Source: Gemmatimonadota bacterium (GTDB lineage: Bacteria > Gemmatimonadota > Gemmatimonadetes > Gemmatimonadales > Gemmatimonadaceae). Taken from it: a stretch of 64,000 bases of DNA. Under the pieces are notes generated by a model. It worked only from the letters and a program-made list of their open reading frames with translations, did no database searches and was not told where the DNA came from. The position numbers were made by a program, and so were the translations under genes. Numbering within the stretch: position 1 is the stretch's first letter; each line of letters begins with the position of its first letter. Below are positions 15,170 through 21,517 of this stretch, in pieces. The DNA lies in contig JADJAD010000007.1 in the NCBI GenBank assembly GCA_016704465.1, positions 1 through 64,000 of the forward strand. The letters are read 5' to 3'.

Positions 15170-15267
15170 GGTTAACTGGCGCTGTAGCAGACAGCGGACC
15201 TCTTGATTCGTGCGGCCTGCGGCCGCACTCTATTGCCCTCCGCCGCAGTTGAGCCTTCGCGTTGGGC
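15170..15267 (+). other. attC site 18
   Basis: R'' GGTTAAC, R' GTTGGGC at 15261-15267, and a GTGCGGCCTGCGGCCGCAC hairpin in the loop. The cassette start is missing, so the pairing rule cannot be tested. Confidence 0.88.
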
Positions 15268-15326
15268 GGCATGGGGCCACCAGCCGTGTCGGCTGGACGC
15301 ATTCTCTCCTTCGAGGGCTGGAAGCA

Positions 15327-16001
15327 TTGAGAAGCACCTCGCTCGTCCGTATCGGCGGTCTTGCCCTGGTGGCTGGCGGCATCCTGTTTGTGGTCCACAT
15401 CGTCCTCCGATCGGCTGTTACTGCCGGACCAAGTCCGGTCGACTTCGCGAAGGCGGGCTCCTGGGTGCCGATTAACGTCCTTGGTGCTCTGGGCGCCGTG
15501 CTCGTCCTGCTCGGCTTGCCAGCCCTGTATCCTCGGATGGTCGGCTCTGGCGGCCCGGCAAGTTTGATCGGCGTAGCACTGGTCGCTGCGTCCTGGATGC
15601 TTGTTGGTCTGTTCTTGAGCCTGTACGGCGTCCTCGTGCTGCCGTGGCTCGCTGGTGAGGCGCCGTCTTTAGTGGCCGTCGGCGCGCCACCGCCTGCAGC
15701 GTTCGTCATCACGTTCGTCGTCGGATTGCTTGCCTGGGTCGTTGGCGCATGTCTGATCGCGATCCCCTTCGTTCGGGGCCGGGACAAGCCGGGGTGGGTC
15801 GGCTACGTTCTCCTTGCCTCCGCCGGCTGGATGGTGATCGGGAACCAGGTCATCGCGCCAAGCGGGCCCGAATCCGACCTGGGGCTGAACCTGCTTTCCA
15901 ATATGGGACCGGTCCTATTCTTGATCGCAGTTGGGGTTCTCGGCTACCAGCTATGGTCAGGGCACTCGCCAAGCGAGGATCCACTCGCGCCATCCGCCTA
16001 A
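15327..16001 (+). CDS. Multi-pass membrane protein (cassette 19)
   Basis: 224 residues from TTG 15327, with GGAAG just upstream; the frame is open further left but only through attC. Six hydrophobic helices are visible, for example IGGLALVAGGILFVVHIVL, VLGALGAVLVLLGLPAL, LIGVALVAASWMLVGLFL, FVITFVVGLLAWVVGACLI and GPVLFLIAVGVLGYQLW. It is probably a cytoplasmic-membrane protein of unknown function. The stop TAA overlaps the R'' of attC 19. Confidence 0.7.
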   Translation: MRSTSLVRIGGLALVAGGILFVVHIVLRSAVTAGPSPVDFAKAGSWVPINVLGALGAVLVLLGLPALYPRMVGSGGPASLIGVALVAASWMLVGLFLSLYGVLVLPWLAGEAPSLVAVGAPPPAAFVITFVVGLLAWVVGACLIAIPFVRGRDKPGWVGYVLLASAGWMVIGNQVIAPSGPESDLGLNLLSNMGPVLFLIAVGVLGYQLWSGHSPSEDPLAPSA

Positions 16002-16079
16002 CGCAGCCTTGAACTGGGCGGGCGCGCGGGCGCCGCGTTGCGGAAGTCGCGGCCGCCAGCTAAGGGTTAGTCGTTGGGC
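15996..16079 (+). other. attC site 19
   Basis: R'' GCCTAAC has one mismatch to the complement of the opening GTTGGGC. R' GTTGGGC is at 16073-16079. The arms are more diverged than in neighbouring sites. Confidence 0.7.
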
Positions 16080-16135
16080 GGCCGATCGAATGGACTGCGC
16101 GATGTGACAAGTCCAGAGAAGCCGTGGAGCTTCAC

Positions 16136-16735
16136 ATGCGACGTCAGACGTGCGGCTCACCGCTGCCGGATCGCCTGAGGCACCGGGGACTTCAGCGAGG
16201 TCGCCGACTCTCAGGAGCGCTCGGCATGCTCATCGGAGTCTCCGCCCTCGCGGGTGCGCAGCAGCGTTCGCCCAACCCGTTCGCGTCGCCATCGACACAG
16301 CAGGTCATCCTCCGCGAGCGCACTCCGCTTGCCGCCGACTCGAGCCGCCGCTCGTTCACTCCACCGCGACGCTATCTCGTCGCACTGGTGATCGGTGCCT
16401 TCGTGGGCTCGCGTGTAGGTTTGCACTACGCCAGGACCACCGCTCCGGACAATGACCCGACCTGTGGACTCGGCTCGACCGCGCGGGCCATTCCGATCAT
16501 TCTCGCAGGGACTCTCGTCGGAGGGATAGGAGCAGTGACCGTGGTCTGGGTCGTTGACAGCGTTCGCCGACCATGGCGGTGGAGAGAACGTCCGACTCTC
16601 CCTCCGCCGCCCAACGCGCGCTGCAGCAGACAGCGGATCAATTGTGCGCTCGCTTCGCTCGCTCTATTTCCTTCCGCTGCTGCTCAGCTTCAGCGTTGGG
16701 CGTCCCACCCAGCCGCAACGAGCACCGCAAGATGA
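16136..16735 (+). CDS. Hypothetical membrane protein (cassette 20)
   Basis: Open from ATG 16136 (GTG 16124 also possible). A possible signal segment ALGMLIGVSALAGAQQ is followed by a polar region and two hydrophobic helices, RRYLVALVIGAFVGSRVG and IPIILAGTLVGGIGAVTVV. The frame runs through attC 20 and stops in the next cassette. The last 40 or so residues are therefore probably not natural, and an indel near the 3' end is likely. No family is recognised. Confidence 0.5.
   Translation: MRRQTCGSPLPDRLRHRGLQRGRRLSGALGMLIGVSALAGAQQRSPNPFASPSTQQVILRERTPLAADSSRRSFTPPRRYLVALVIGAFVGSRVGLHYARTTAPDNDPTCGLGSTARAIPIILAGTLVGGIGAVTVVWVVDSVRRPWRWRERPTLPPPPNARCSRQRINCALASLALFPSAAAQLQRWASHPAATSTAR
16609..16701 (+). 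other. attC site 20
   Basis: R'' GCCCAAC is the exact complement of the opening GTTGGGC. R' GTTGGGC is at 16695-16701. The loop has a GCTCGCTTCGCTCGC hairpin. Confidence 0.93.
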
Positions 16736-16859
16736 GGGAGCAAGTGAGCCTCGACGACGGTGCGCGATGCCGTCCTTCCGCTTCCTCGCTACCCCGTCGG
16801 TCGGCCCGCCCCCTAGCGCATCGCCCTGACGCTGGACAACCTTCGAGAACGGAGGAACC

Positions 16860-17066
16860 ATGACCCTGTCCATCGAACTCGACCAGGAAGCCGACGGGCG
16901 CTGGATCGCGGAAGTCGCGGCGCTCCCAGGCGTCCTCACAGACGGGGTCACCCGGTTGGATGCCGTCGCCAAGGTGCAGGCGCTGGCGCTCCGTGCCCTC
17001 GCCGATCGCGTCGAGCACGGTGAGGCCGTCTCCGAGTTCCTCAACGTCACCTTCCTCGCCGCGTGA
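16860..17066 (+). CDS. hicB: HicB-type antitoxin (cassette 21)
   Basis: 68 residues with a strong ribosome binding site (CGGAGGAACC). It reads LSIELDQEADGRWIAEVAAL then PGVLTDGVTRLDAVAKVQAL, the partially degraded RNase-H-like fold of HicB antitoxins. There is no separate DNA-binding domain, so it is the short form. Its TGA overlaps the GTG of hicA. The antitoxin-first order is the less common HicBA order. The 150 bases between attC 20 and this gene hold no gene I can support. Confidence 0.88.
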   Translation: MTLSIELDQEADGRWIAEVAALPGVLTDGVTRLDAVAKVQALALRALADRVEHGEAVSEFLNVTFLAA

Positions 17067-17276
17067 GCAACTGGGGGGCCGCCAAGGCGCGCCTCGTCTT
17101 CGCGGCGCTGTTGCGACTCGGCTGGACCGTCAAACGGCAGTCCAGCTCACACCGCACCCTCGCGCGCGACGGATGGCCCGACTACTTCTTCGCCTTCGAT
17201 AGACGGCGACGAAATCGGTCCGCGTATGCTCGCCCGCATCGCGAAGCATACGGGACTCACGCCGGACGACCTGTGA
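17063..17276 (+). pseudogene. hicA: HicA-type toxin, frameshifted (cassette 21)
   Basis: It reads RLVFAALLRLGWTVKRQSSS then HRTLARDGWPDYFFAF, the double-stranded-RNA-binding-like core with the catalytic histidine in SSSH. A shift near 17200 is needed for the conserved end GDEIGPRMLARIAKHTGLTP and DDL at a TGA (17274-17276). HicA is an mRNA interferase. As written the C terminus is lost; because the rest is intact, this may be a sequencing indel. Confidence 0.8.
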
Positions 17277-17285
17277 GCGTGTGAT

Positions 17286-17382
17286 ATCCAACAGGCGCTG
17301 CAGCAAACGGACGATCGGTGGTACGCGGCGACTGTGCCGCCGCTCTGTTTCCTTCGTCCGCTGCTGAGCTCTCGCGTTAGGC
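17286..17382 (+). other. attC site 21
   Basis: R'' ATCCAAC has two mismatches to the expected GCCCAAC. R' GTTAGGC is at 17376-17382. Arms GCAGCAAACGGACGA and TTCGTCCGCTGCTGAG pair well. Confidence 0.88.
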
Positions 17383-17470
17383 GCCACAGGGTGAGGACCT
17401 CGCGAGTTCGGCTCGTGCCCGTGGAGCCAGACGGCGAGCGGCTCGTCGCCTATCTCGAACGAAGGACACC

Positions 17471-18028
17471 ATGGGACTCTTGACCTTCAGTATCAACGTC
17501 ACCCTGGACGGCTGCGTCGACCACCAGGAAGGAATCGCCGACGACGAGACACACGCCTTCTTCACCCGCCTCATGGACGAGGGCGGGGCGATGCTGTGGG
17601 GCCGCGTCACCTACGAGATGATGGAGAGCTACTGGCCAGCGGTCGCCCGCGGCGACACGGAGGCACCGCCGGCGATGCGCGAGTGGGCCGTCAAGCTGGA
17701 GGCCAAGCCGAAGTACGTGGTGTCCTCGACGCGAAAGGACTTCCGGTGGACCAACAGCCACCACATCGCCGGGGACCTGCGCACCGGCGTGCAGAGGCTC
17801 AAGGACGCGACCCCGGCCGGTGTACTCCTCGGTAGCGGCAAGCTCGCGACCGCGCTGGACCGGCTGGATCTGATCGACGAATACAAGTTGCTGGTCCACC
17901 CCAGGATCGCCGGCCACGGCCCGACCCTGTACGAGAGCGGGCTGCCCAGCACACGACGGCTCGAGTTGATCTCGGCGAAGCCGCTCCGCAGCGGCGCGGT
18001 CGCCATGCACTACCGGCGCGCGCGCTGA
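17471..18028 (+). CDS. Dihydrofolate reductase family protein, RibD C-terminal type (cassette 22)
   Basis: 185 residues with GAAGGACACC before the ATG. LLTFSINVTLDGCVDHQEG opens the domain. MLWGRVTYEMMESYWP, VSSTRKDF, GVLLGSGKLATALDRLDLID, LLVHPRIAGHGPTLY and the C-terminal KPLRSGAVAMHY follow. This is the YwjB/YyaP group of RibD-C/DHFR-like NADPH reductases, whose substrates are mostly unknown. It is not a classical trimethoprim-resistance dfr gene. Confidence 0.88.
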   Translation: MGLLTFSINVTLDGCVDHQEGIADDETHAFFTRLMDEGGAMLWGRVTYEMMESYWPAVARGDTEAPPAMREWAVKLEAKPKYVVSSTRKDFRWTNSHHIAGDLRTGVQRLKDATPAGVLLGSGKLATALDRLDLIDEYKLLVHPRIAGHGPTLYESGLPSTRRLELISAKPLRSGAVAMHYRRAR

Positions 18029-18050
18029 CTCGGAGATGGGTTCTGGCGCC

Positions 18051-18116
18051 GGACAACGCGCTGCACTCAGACGGACCTCGCCTTGCTCGCCCCGCCGGTG
18101 AGCGCGGGCGTTCGAC
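18051..18116 (+). other. attC site 22 (degenerate)
   Basis: R''-like GGACAAC is followed by GCGCTGCACTCAGACGG. A GTTCGAC at 18110-18116 stands where R' should be but breaks the GTTRRRY consensus. The site is short and without the usual loop. Confidence 0.5.
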
Positions 18117-18172
18117 GGACCCGACGCTCAGAGTGGCTTATGACGCACGAGTTGACGAGGAGTGAACACCCC

Positions 18173-18583
18173 ATGCGAGTTGCGGTCTTACTGACGGTGG
18201 CCGTGCTCTTCGCGGCGAGCACGGGCGGTCTCATGGCGTTTGGCACAAAGGAATCGGCAGTGCTCGCAGGGGGAGTGCTCATTCTGGTTGGGCTGCCGCT
18301 GGTGGTCCTGGCCCGGCGCCAGCTCGGGAGCGCGTTCGCGATCACGCCGCAAGCCAAGGGTCTGGTCACGAAGGGACTTTACTCGCGGATTCCGCATCCA
18401 ATGTACGTTTTTCTGGATCTTGCACTGCTCGGCGTAGTCACGATGCTCCGTCAGCCGTGGCTCTTGGTGCCTTGGCTTGCTCTCGTCGCTGTGCAGGTGC
18501 TACAGGCGCGACGCGAGGCGACGATCCTGGAGCGCGCCTTTGGTGATGCCTACCGGGACTATCGCAACCGCACCTGGTGGTGA
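18173..18583 (+). CDS. Isoprenylcysteine carboxyl methyltransferase (ICMT) family membrane protein (cassette 23)
   Basis: 136 residues from ATG 18173, with GAGGAG upstream; ATG 18140 would add 11. Membrane helices VAVLLTVAVLFAASTGGLM, AVLAGGVLILVGLPLVVLA and a C-terminal pair are followed by the cofactor-binding region GLYSRIPHPMYVFLD and the end ERAFGDAYRDYRNRTWW. This is the bacterial ICMT/PEMT-like family, using S-adenosylmethionine at the membrane. Substrate is unknown. Confidence 0.85.
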   Translation: MRVAVLLTVAVLFAASTGGLMAFGTKESAVLAGGVLILVGLPLVVLARRQLGSAFAITPQAKGLVTKGLYSRIPHPMYVFLDLALLGVVTMLRQPWLLVPWLALVAVQVLQARREATILERAFGDAYRDYRNRTWW

Positions 18584-18595
18584 GGCGTGGCCGTC

Positions 18596-18662
18596 GACCA
18601 ACGGGATGCACCTGACGAGGTCCGTGCGTGCGAAGGGAACTGCGGCGCTCGCCGGTTGTCCC
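18596..18662 (+). other. Possible degenerate attC 23
   Basis: A CCAACGGGATGCACCTGACGAGG stretch sits right after the ICMT gene, with GGTTGTCC about 60 bases on, in the place expected for an attC. Pairing is weak; this call rests mainly on position. Confidence 0.25.
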
Positions 18663-18882
18663 CTCGTAGGGCGGCCGTCATACGTCGGCGCCGCGACGTC
18701 GACGCGGCATAGTGGATCTCGCGGCGTGTCTGCTCGCAATGGCAGCCTCGGCCGCGTAGCTGAGCAACTGGCGGGAGCAAACGCATACTGTGGGTCTCCA
18801 CGGGGTCCGTAGATTCTTCACGGTGATGGGCCCGTCGGATCGCGAGGAAGACGCGAGCGTGAGACCGTCGCGAGGGGGGAAC

Positions 18883-19323
18883 GTGGCAAGCCTGTATTTG
18901 CGCAGCGCTCGGTGGGGTCTTGTTCGCGCGACCGCGATTCTCGGAGTCGCATGTCAGCGCTCCGCCGAGTTGACTGGGGTGGGCGAACGCGCCTGCACGC
19001 CTGATATGCGACCGGCGATCCAGTTCACGGTACAGGACTATGCGACGAAGGCCTACATCGCGTCCGGTACCACGGTCGTGCTGCAGGACGGAGCGTTTCT
19101 GGATTCCTTGGTCATACCTGCGGGACGCCCAGATCTGGACTCTGGCCGGTACTCGACGCCTCGCGCGGAAGATCGTCCCGGCACCTATCCCCTCCGGGTC
19201 CGGCGACCACCCTATCTCGACTTCATCGGCATAGGGGTCGAGGTGACATCGGATGGATGTCACGTCCAGACACGCAACCTCGCCTTCCAGCTCGTCCTCA
19301 CACCTCCCGTGCCCGCCTCGTAG
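18883..19323 (+). CDS. Putative lipoprotein (cassette 24)
   Basis: 146 residues from GTG 18883 after a CGAGGGGGGA ribosome binding site. The frame is open upstream but the RBS favours this start. A basic N terminus and LVRATAILGVAC form a lipoprotein signal with lipobox LGVAC. The mature part is beta-rich (IQFTVQDYATKAYIASG, TTVVLQDGAFLDSLVIP, YPLRVRRPPYLDF). Similar carboxypeptidase-regulatory-like lipoproteins occur widely; function is unknown. Confidence 0.55.
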   Translation: MASLYLRSARWGLVRATAILGVACQRSAELTGVGERACTPDMRPAIQFTVQDYATKAYIASGTTVVLQDGAFLDSLVIPAGRPDLDSGRYSTPRAEDRPGTYPLRVRRPPYLDFIGIGVEVTSDGCHVQTRNLAFQLVLTPPVPAS

Positions 19324-19356
19324 CGGCCGCAGAGTCGTCGTGGCCGTCCTGTCGCC

Positions 19357-19400
19357 GCCCAACATCGGCTGCAGCAGGCGGCCGAGCGATTGTGCGCGCG
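19357..19400 (+). other. attC site 24, left arm (broken)
   Basis: R'' GCCCAAC and the arm GGCTGCAGCAGGCGGCCGAG match the intact sites. The right arm does not follow; the nearest R' is at 19713, about 350 bases away, beyond a transposase relic. Confidence 0.65.
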
Positions 19401-19439
19401 TCGGCGCGACCGCGCGGAGGCGTGCGGAGCGAGTCCGGA

Positions 19440-19592
19440 TCGTGTGGAGGGCGTATGACAGGCGTCGAAGCGGGAGAGGTCGATCGGCCCGGATAACAAG
19501 TGGTGCCGCGCGTGCTCGTAGGTGCCGAGGAGGAGCTGCCGGGCGAGGTCCGCCGGCAGGAAGCGGGGATTAGTATCGATGTACTCGTTTGG
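19440..19592 (-). mobile_element. IS1182-like transposase N-terminal relic
   Basis: On the minus strand this reads NEYIDTNPRFLPADLARQLL then LGTYEHARHHLLSGPIDLS and RFDA. That is the conserved start of IS1182-family transposases: a short linker, then a FLP-xDLxxQLLPGTxEH segment and a DLSxFDA end. Only about 50 codons remain, with no recognisable continuation, so it is a decayed fragment. Confidence 0.6.
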
Positions 19593-19712
19593 GGCCCAGG
19601 GATCTCGACGGGGACGGGCGTCGGGCCGCAGATTCTGTCGCAGGGGACCCGGCCCGTGGTCCCGCGTTCGGTGTCCACATCGCGGGCTGCGCCGGGCTTT
19701 TGCTACGGCTAC

Positions 19713-19719
19713 GTTAGGC
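19713..19719 (+). other. R' core site opening cassette 25
   Basis: GTTAGGC here is the exact complement of GCCTAAC at 21105-21111. Together they delimit a 1.4-kb cassette holding the VOC and metallo-beta-lactamase genes. Confidence 0.55.
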
Positions 19720-19746
19720 GGCGACCACCAACAAGGAGATACACCG

Positions 19747-20208
19747 ATGTCCAAAGTGACGCCATTCCTGATGTTCAACGACCAACTCGAGGCGGCCATA
19801 GCGTTTTACACCGCGACGTTCCCGGGCTCTAGCATCAAGAACGTGGCACACACCGGGAAGGACGGCCCAATCACCTCCGCGGAATTCGTCATCGGCGGTC
19901 AGTCCTTCATGGGCTACAACGGTGGCCCGTACTTCAGTTTTTCCCAGGGGTTCTCGCTCTTTGTCGACTGCGAGGACCAAGCGGAGGTTGACGAGTACTG
20001 GAACAAGCTCGTCGACGCCGGCGCAACCCCATCGCAGTGCGGATGGATTACCGATCAGTTCGGAGTCACGTGGCAGATTGTTCCGAGGCGTTTCATGGAA
20101 CTCATCAGCGATCAGGACCCCAAGAAGGTACAGGCGGTGATGGAGGCCATGATGCCGATGGTGAAGCTCGACGTCGCCGCACTCGAGAAGGCGTACAATC
20201 AGGCATGA
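19747..20208 (+). CDS. VOC family protein, PhnB-like (cassette 25)
   Basis: 153 residues with a good AAGGAGAT ribosome binding site. VTPFLMFNDQLEAAIAFYTA then TFPGSSI and SAEFVIGGQSFMGYNGGP, FSLFVDCEDQAEVDEYWNKL, and DQFGVTWQIVPRRFMELI make a typical PhnB/glyoxalase-bleomycin-resistance protein of the '3-demethylubiquinone methyltransferase' type. Such proteins bind small molecules. The last 10 bases overlap the convergent metallo-beta-lactamase gene. Confidence 0.9.
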   Translation: MSKVTPFLMFNDQLEAAIAFYTATFPGSSIKNVAHTGKDGPITSAEFVIGGQSFMGYNGGPYFSFSQGFSLFVDCEDQAEVDEYWNKLVDAGATPSQCGWITDQFGVTWQIVPRRFMELISDQDPKKVQAVMEAMMPMVKLDVAALEKAYNQA

Positions 20209-20855
20209 CGTTCTGCGACGCCGACACGATGCTGGTCGCCAAACCACGCCCTGCCGGTAAAGCTTAGATACCCCGCGCGATCGATGAATGACGCCACAGG
20301 ATGCGACGCACCGTGGCTCTCGCGGCGCGTACGGCGTAGTCCGACGAAGCTGGCGTGTGACCCGAGAACGATGTCGGCCGGCAGACTCCGCAGCGTCTGG
20401 AAGCTGCCTAGGAAGTCAGCTCGGATACCAGGATACGCCTCCGGTTCGACCAGCGAAGCGAACGGGAACAGCGTGAGACTGCAGACATTGACCGCAAGCA
20501 ACTCACAGCATCCATCGAGGACAGGGAACGACCACGAGGTGCAGCCGCGAGTGTGGACGGCCGCCATGAGGGAAGCCTCTTTCTCGCTCACCCACAGTTC
20601 GGCACCAGGGGCCTGCTGCAGTGCGCGAAGGACACCGGCGTGGTCGGAGTGTGCGTGCGAGTTCAGCAACACCTTCACGTCGGTGATCTCGAAGCCAGGG
20701 GCAGCGATGCTGCCGATGATGGCCGAGGCTGTCTCGGGCCAGCCACCGTCGATCAGCACATGGCCCACTGGCCCAGTGAGCAGAAACGCCGCCATGTCGA
20801 CCGCGCCGAGATAGTAGAGGTTACCTGCGATGCGGAAGGGCTCATCGGTCACCAC
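20199..20855 (-). CDS. Subclass B3 metallo-beta-lactamase-like protein with internal deletion (cassette 25)
   Basis: 218 residues from GTG at 20855, with AAGGAA upstream. NSHAHSDHAG carries H67, H69, D71 and H72. H101 (in HTRGCTSW) and H167 (in LGSHASF) complete the six zinc ligands of B3 enzymes. The spacing between H69 and H101 is 32 residues; family members have about 40 more, so a block between LMAA and HTRG is missing. A signal peptide is also lacking. All ligands survive, yet the fold is probably compromised. Activity is therefore doubtful. Confidence 0.75.
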   Translation of the reverse strand: MVTDEPFRIAGNLYYLGAVDMAAFLLTGPVGHVLIDGGWPETASAIIGSIAAPGFEITDVKVLLNSHAHSDHAGVLRALQQAPGAELWVSEKEASLMAAVHTRGCTSWSFPVLDGCCELLAVNVCSLTLFPFASLVEPEAYPGIRADFLGSFQTLRSLPADIVLGSHASFVGLRRTRRESHGASHPVASFIDRAGYLSFTGRAWFGDQHRVGVAERHA

Positions 20856-21104
20856 GCGATTCCTTCTTATCGCCGCACGCCTGCTGGGAGATCGTCACGA
20901 TGAGGAGTCGCATCACCGTCCCAGGGACCCAGCACCTTCTTCGCCGCTTCAGGATCTTCACCGGTGGCTCCTGTTTCTACTGGAGCTGAAGCCAAGCAGC
21001 ACTTTGTACTGGCAAGTCATGTCATGCACAGCCAGTTCGCGTCCTGGCGCTCACACACGATTGCCTCTTCCGAGACCGCGTCGCGTTGCCCGTCCGAACA
21101 CGCC
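20856..21104. other. Non-coding remainder of cassette 25
   Basis: About 250 bases between the lactamase-like gene and the R'' at 21105. I see no gene, hairpin or repeat here that I can support. Confidence 0.4.
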
Positions 21105-21140
21105 GCCTAACGGCGCTCGGTGCAGACCGCAGAACCAGCC
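21105..21140 (+). other. attC site 25, left arm, cut by IS3 relic
   Basis: R'' GCCTAAC pairs exactly with the R' at 19713. An arm-like CTCGGTGCAGACCGCAGAACC follows and leads straight into an IS3 end. The arrangement copies that of attC 13. Confidence 0.55.
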
Positions 21141-21300
21141 TCCCCCTTGTTGACACGTCCACCGAACCGTGACTTCATGCGTCCGATGCCACGCACGGGG
21201 CCGAGGTGGATCTACTCGTTCGGCGATGCCTGCAAGCCGACCGCGGTGCGCATGCCCCGGCAGCCGGGGATGCAAGAGATGGCCATCCGGTTCTGTCGCG
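21141..21300 (+). mobile_element. IS3 relic with internal deletion
   Basis: CCTTGTTGACACGTCCACC corresponds to the left end of the IS at 9921. The OrfA start (ATGCC.CG..CGGG.CCGAGG) and GGTGCGCATG..CC.GCAGCCGGGGATGCA follow; then about 190 bases of OrfA are missing and the GCCATCCGGTTCTGT junction resumes. It is clearly a diverged second copy. No OrfB is recognisable. Confidence 0.75.
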
Positions 21301-21517
21301 ACCCGGCTCGCCGCTGGATGTGCCCTCGCTGTCGTTCAGACCCTCGCGGAAGGATGTGGGGACCGCGATCGGCGCAGGGCGTCACTCGGCCGGAGCGATG
21401 CACCGCAGGGATTCGACCAAGGCGATCGGGCATGCGCCACGCACTCGCGTGCCTAACGGGGGCGCCGCATGCATTCGGGACGCTTGCGCATGCAGGCGAG
21501 ACGGCGCATCCTGCCCG
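21301..21517. other. Array-to-chromosome boundary, no gene
   Basis: A lone GCCTAAC at 21451-21457 resembles an R'' core but has no arm or R'. Otherwise nothing can be supported in this stretch. Confidence 0.35.

Noticed and set aside
17471..18028. Trimethoprim-resistance dfr cassette
   Set aside because: The sequence belongs to the RibD-C/YwjB group and lacks the layout of dfrA or dfrB enzymes.
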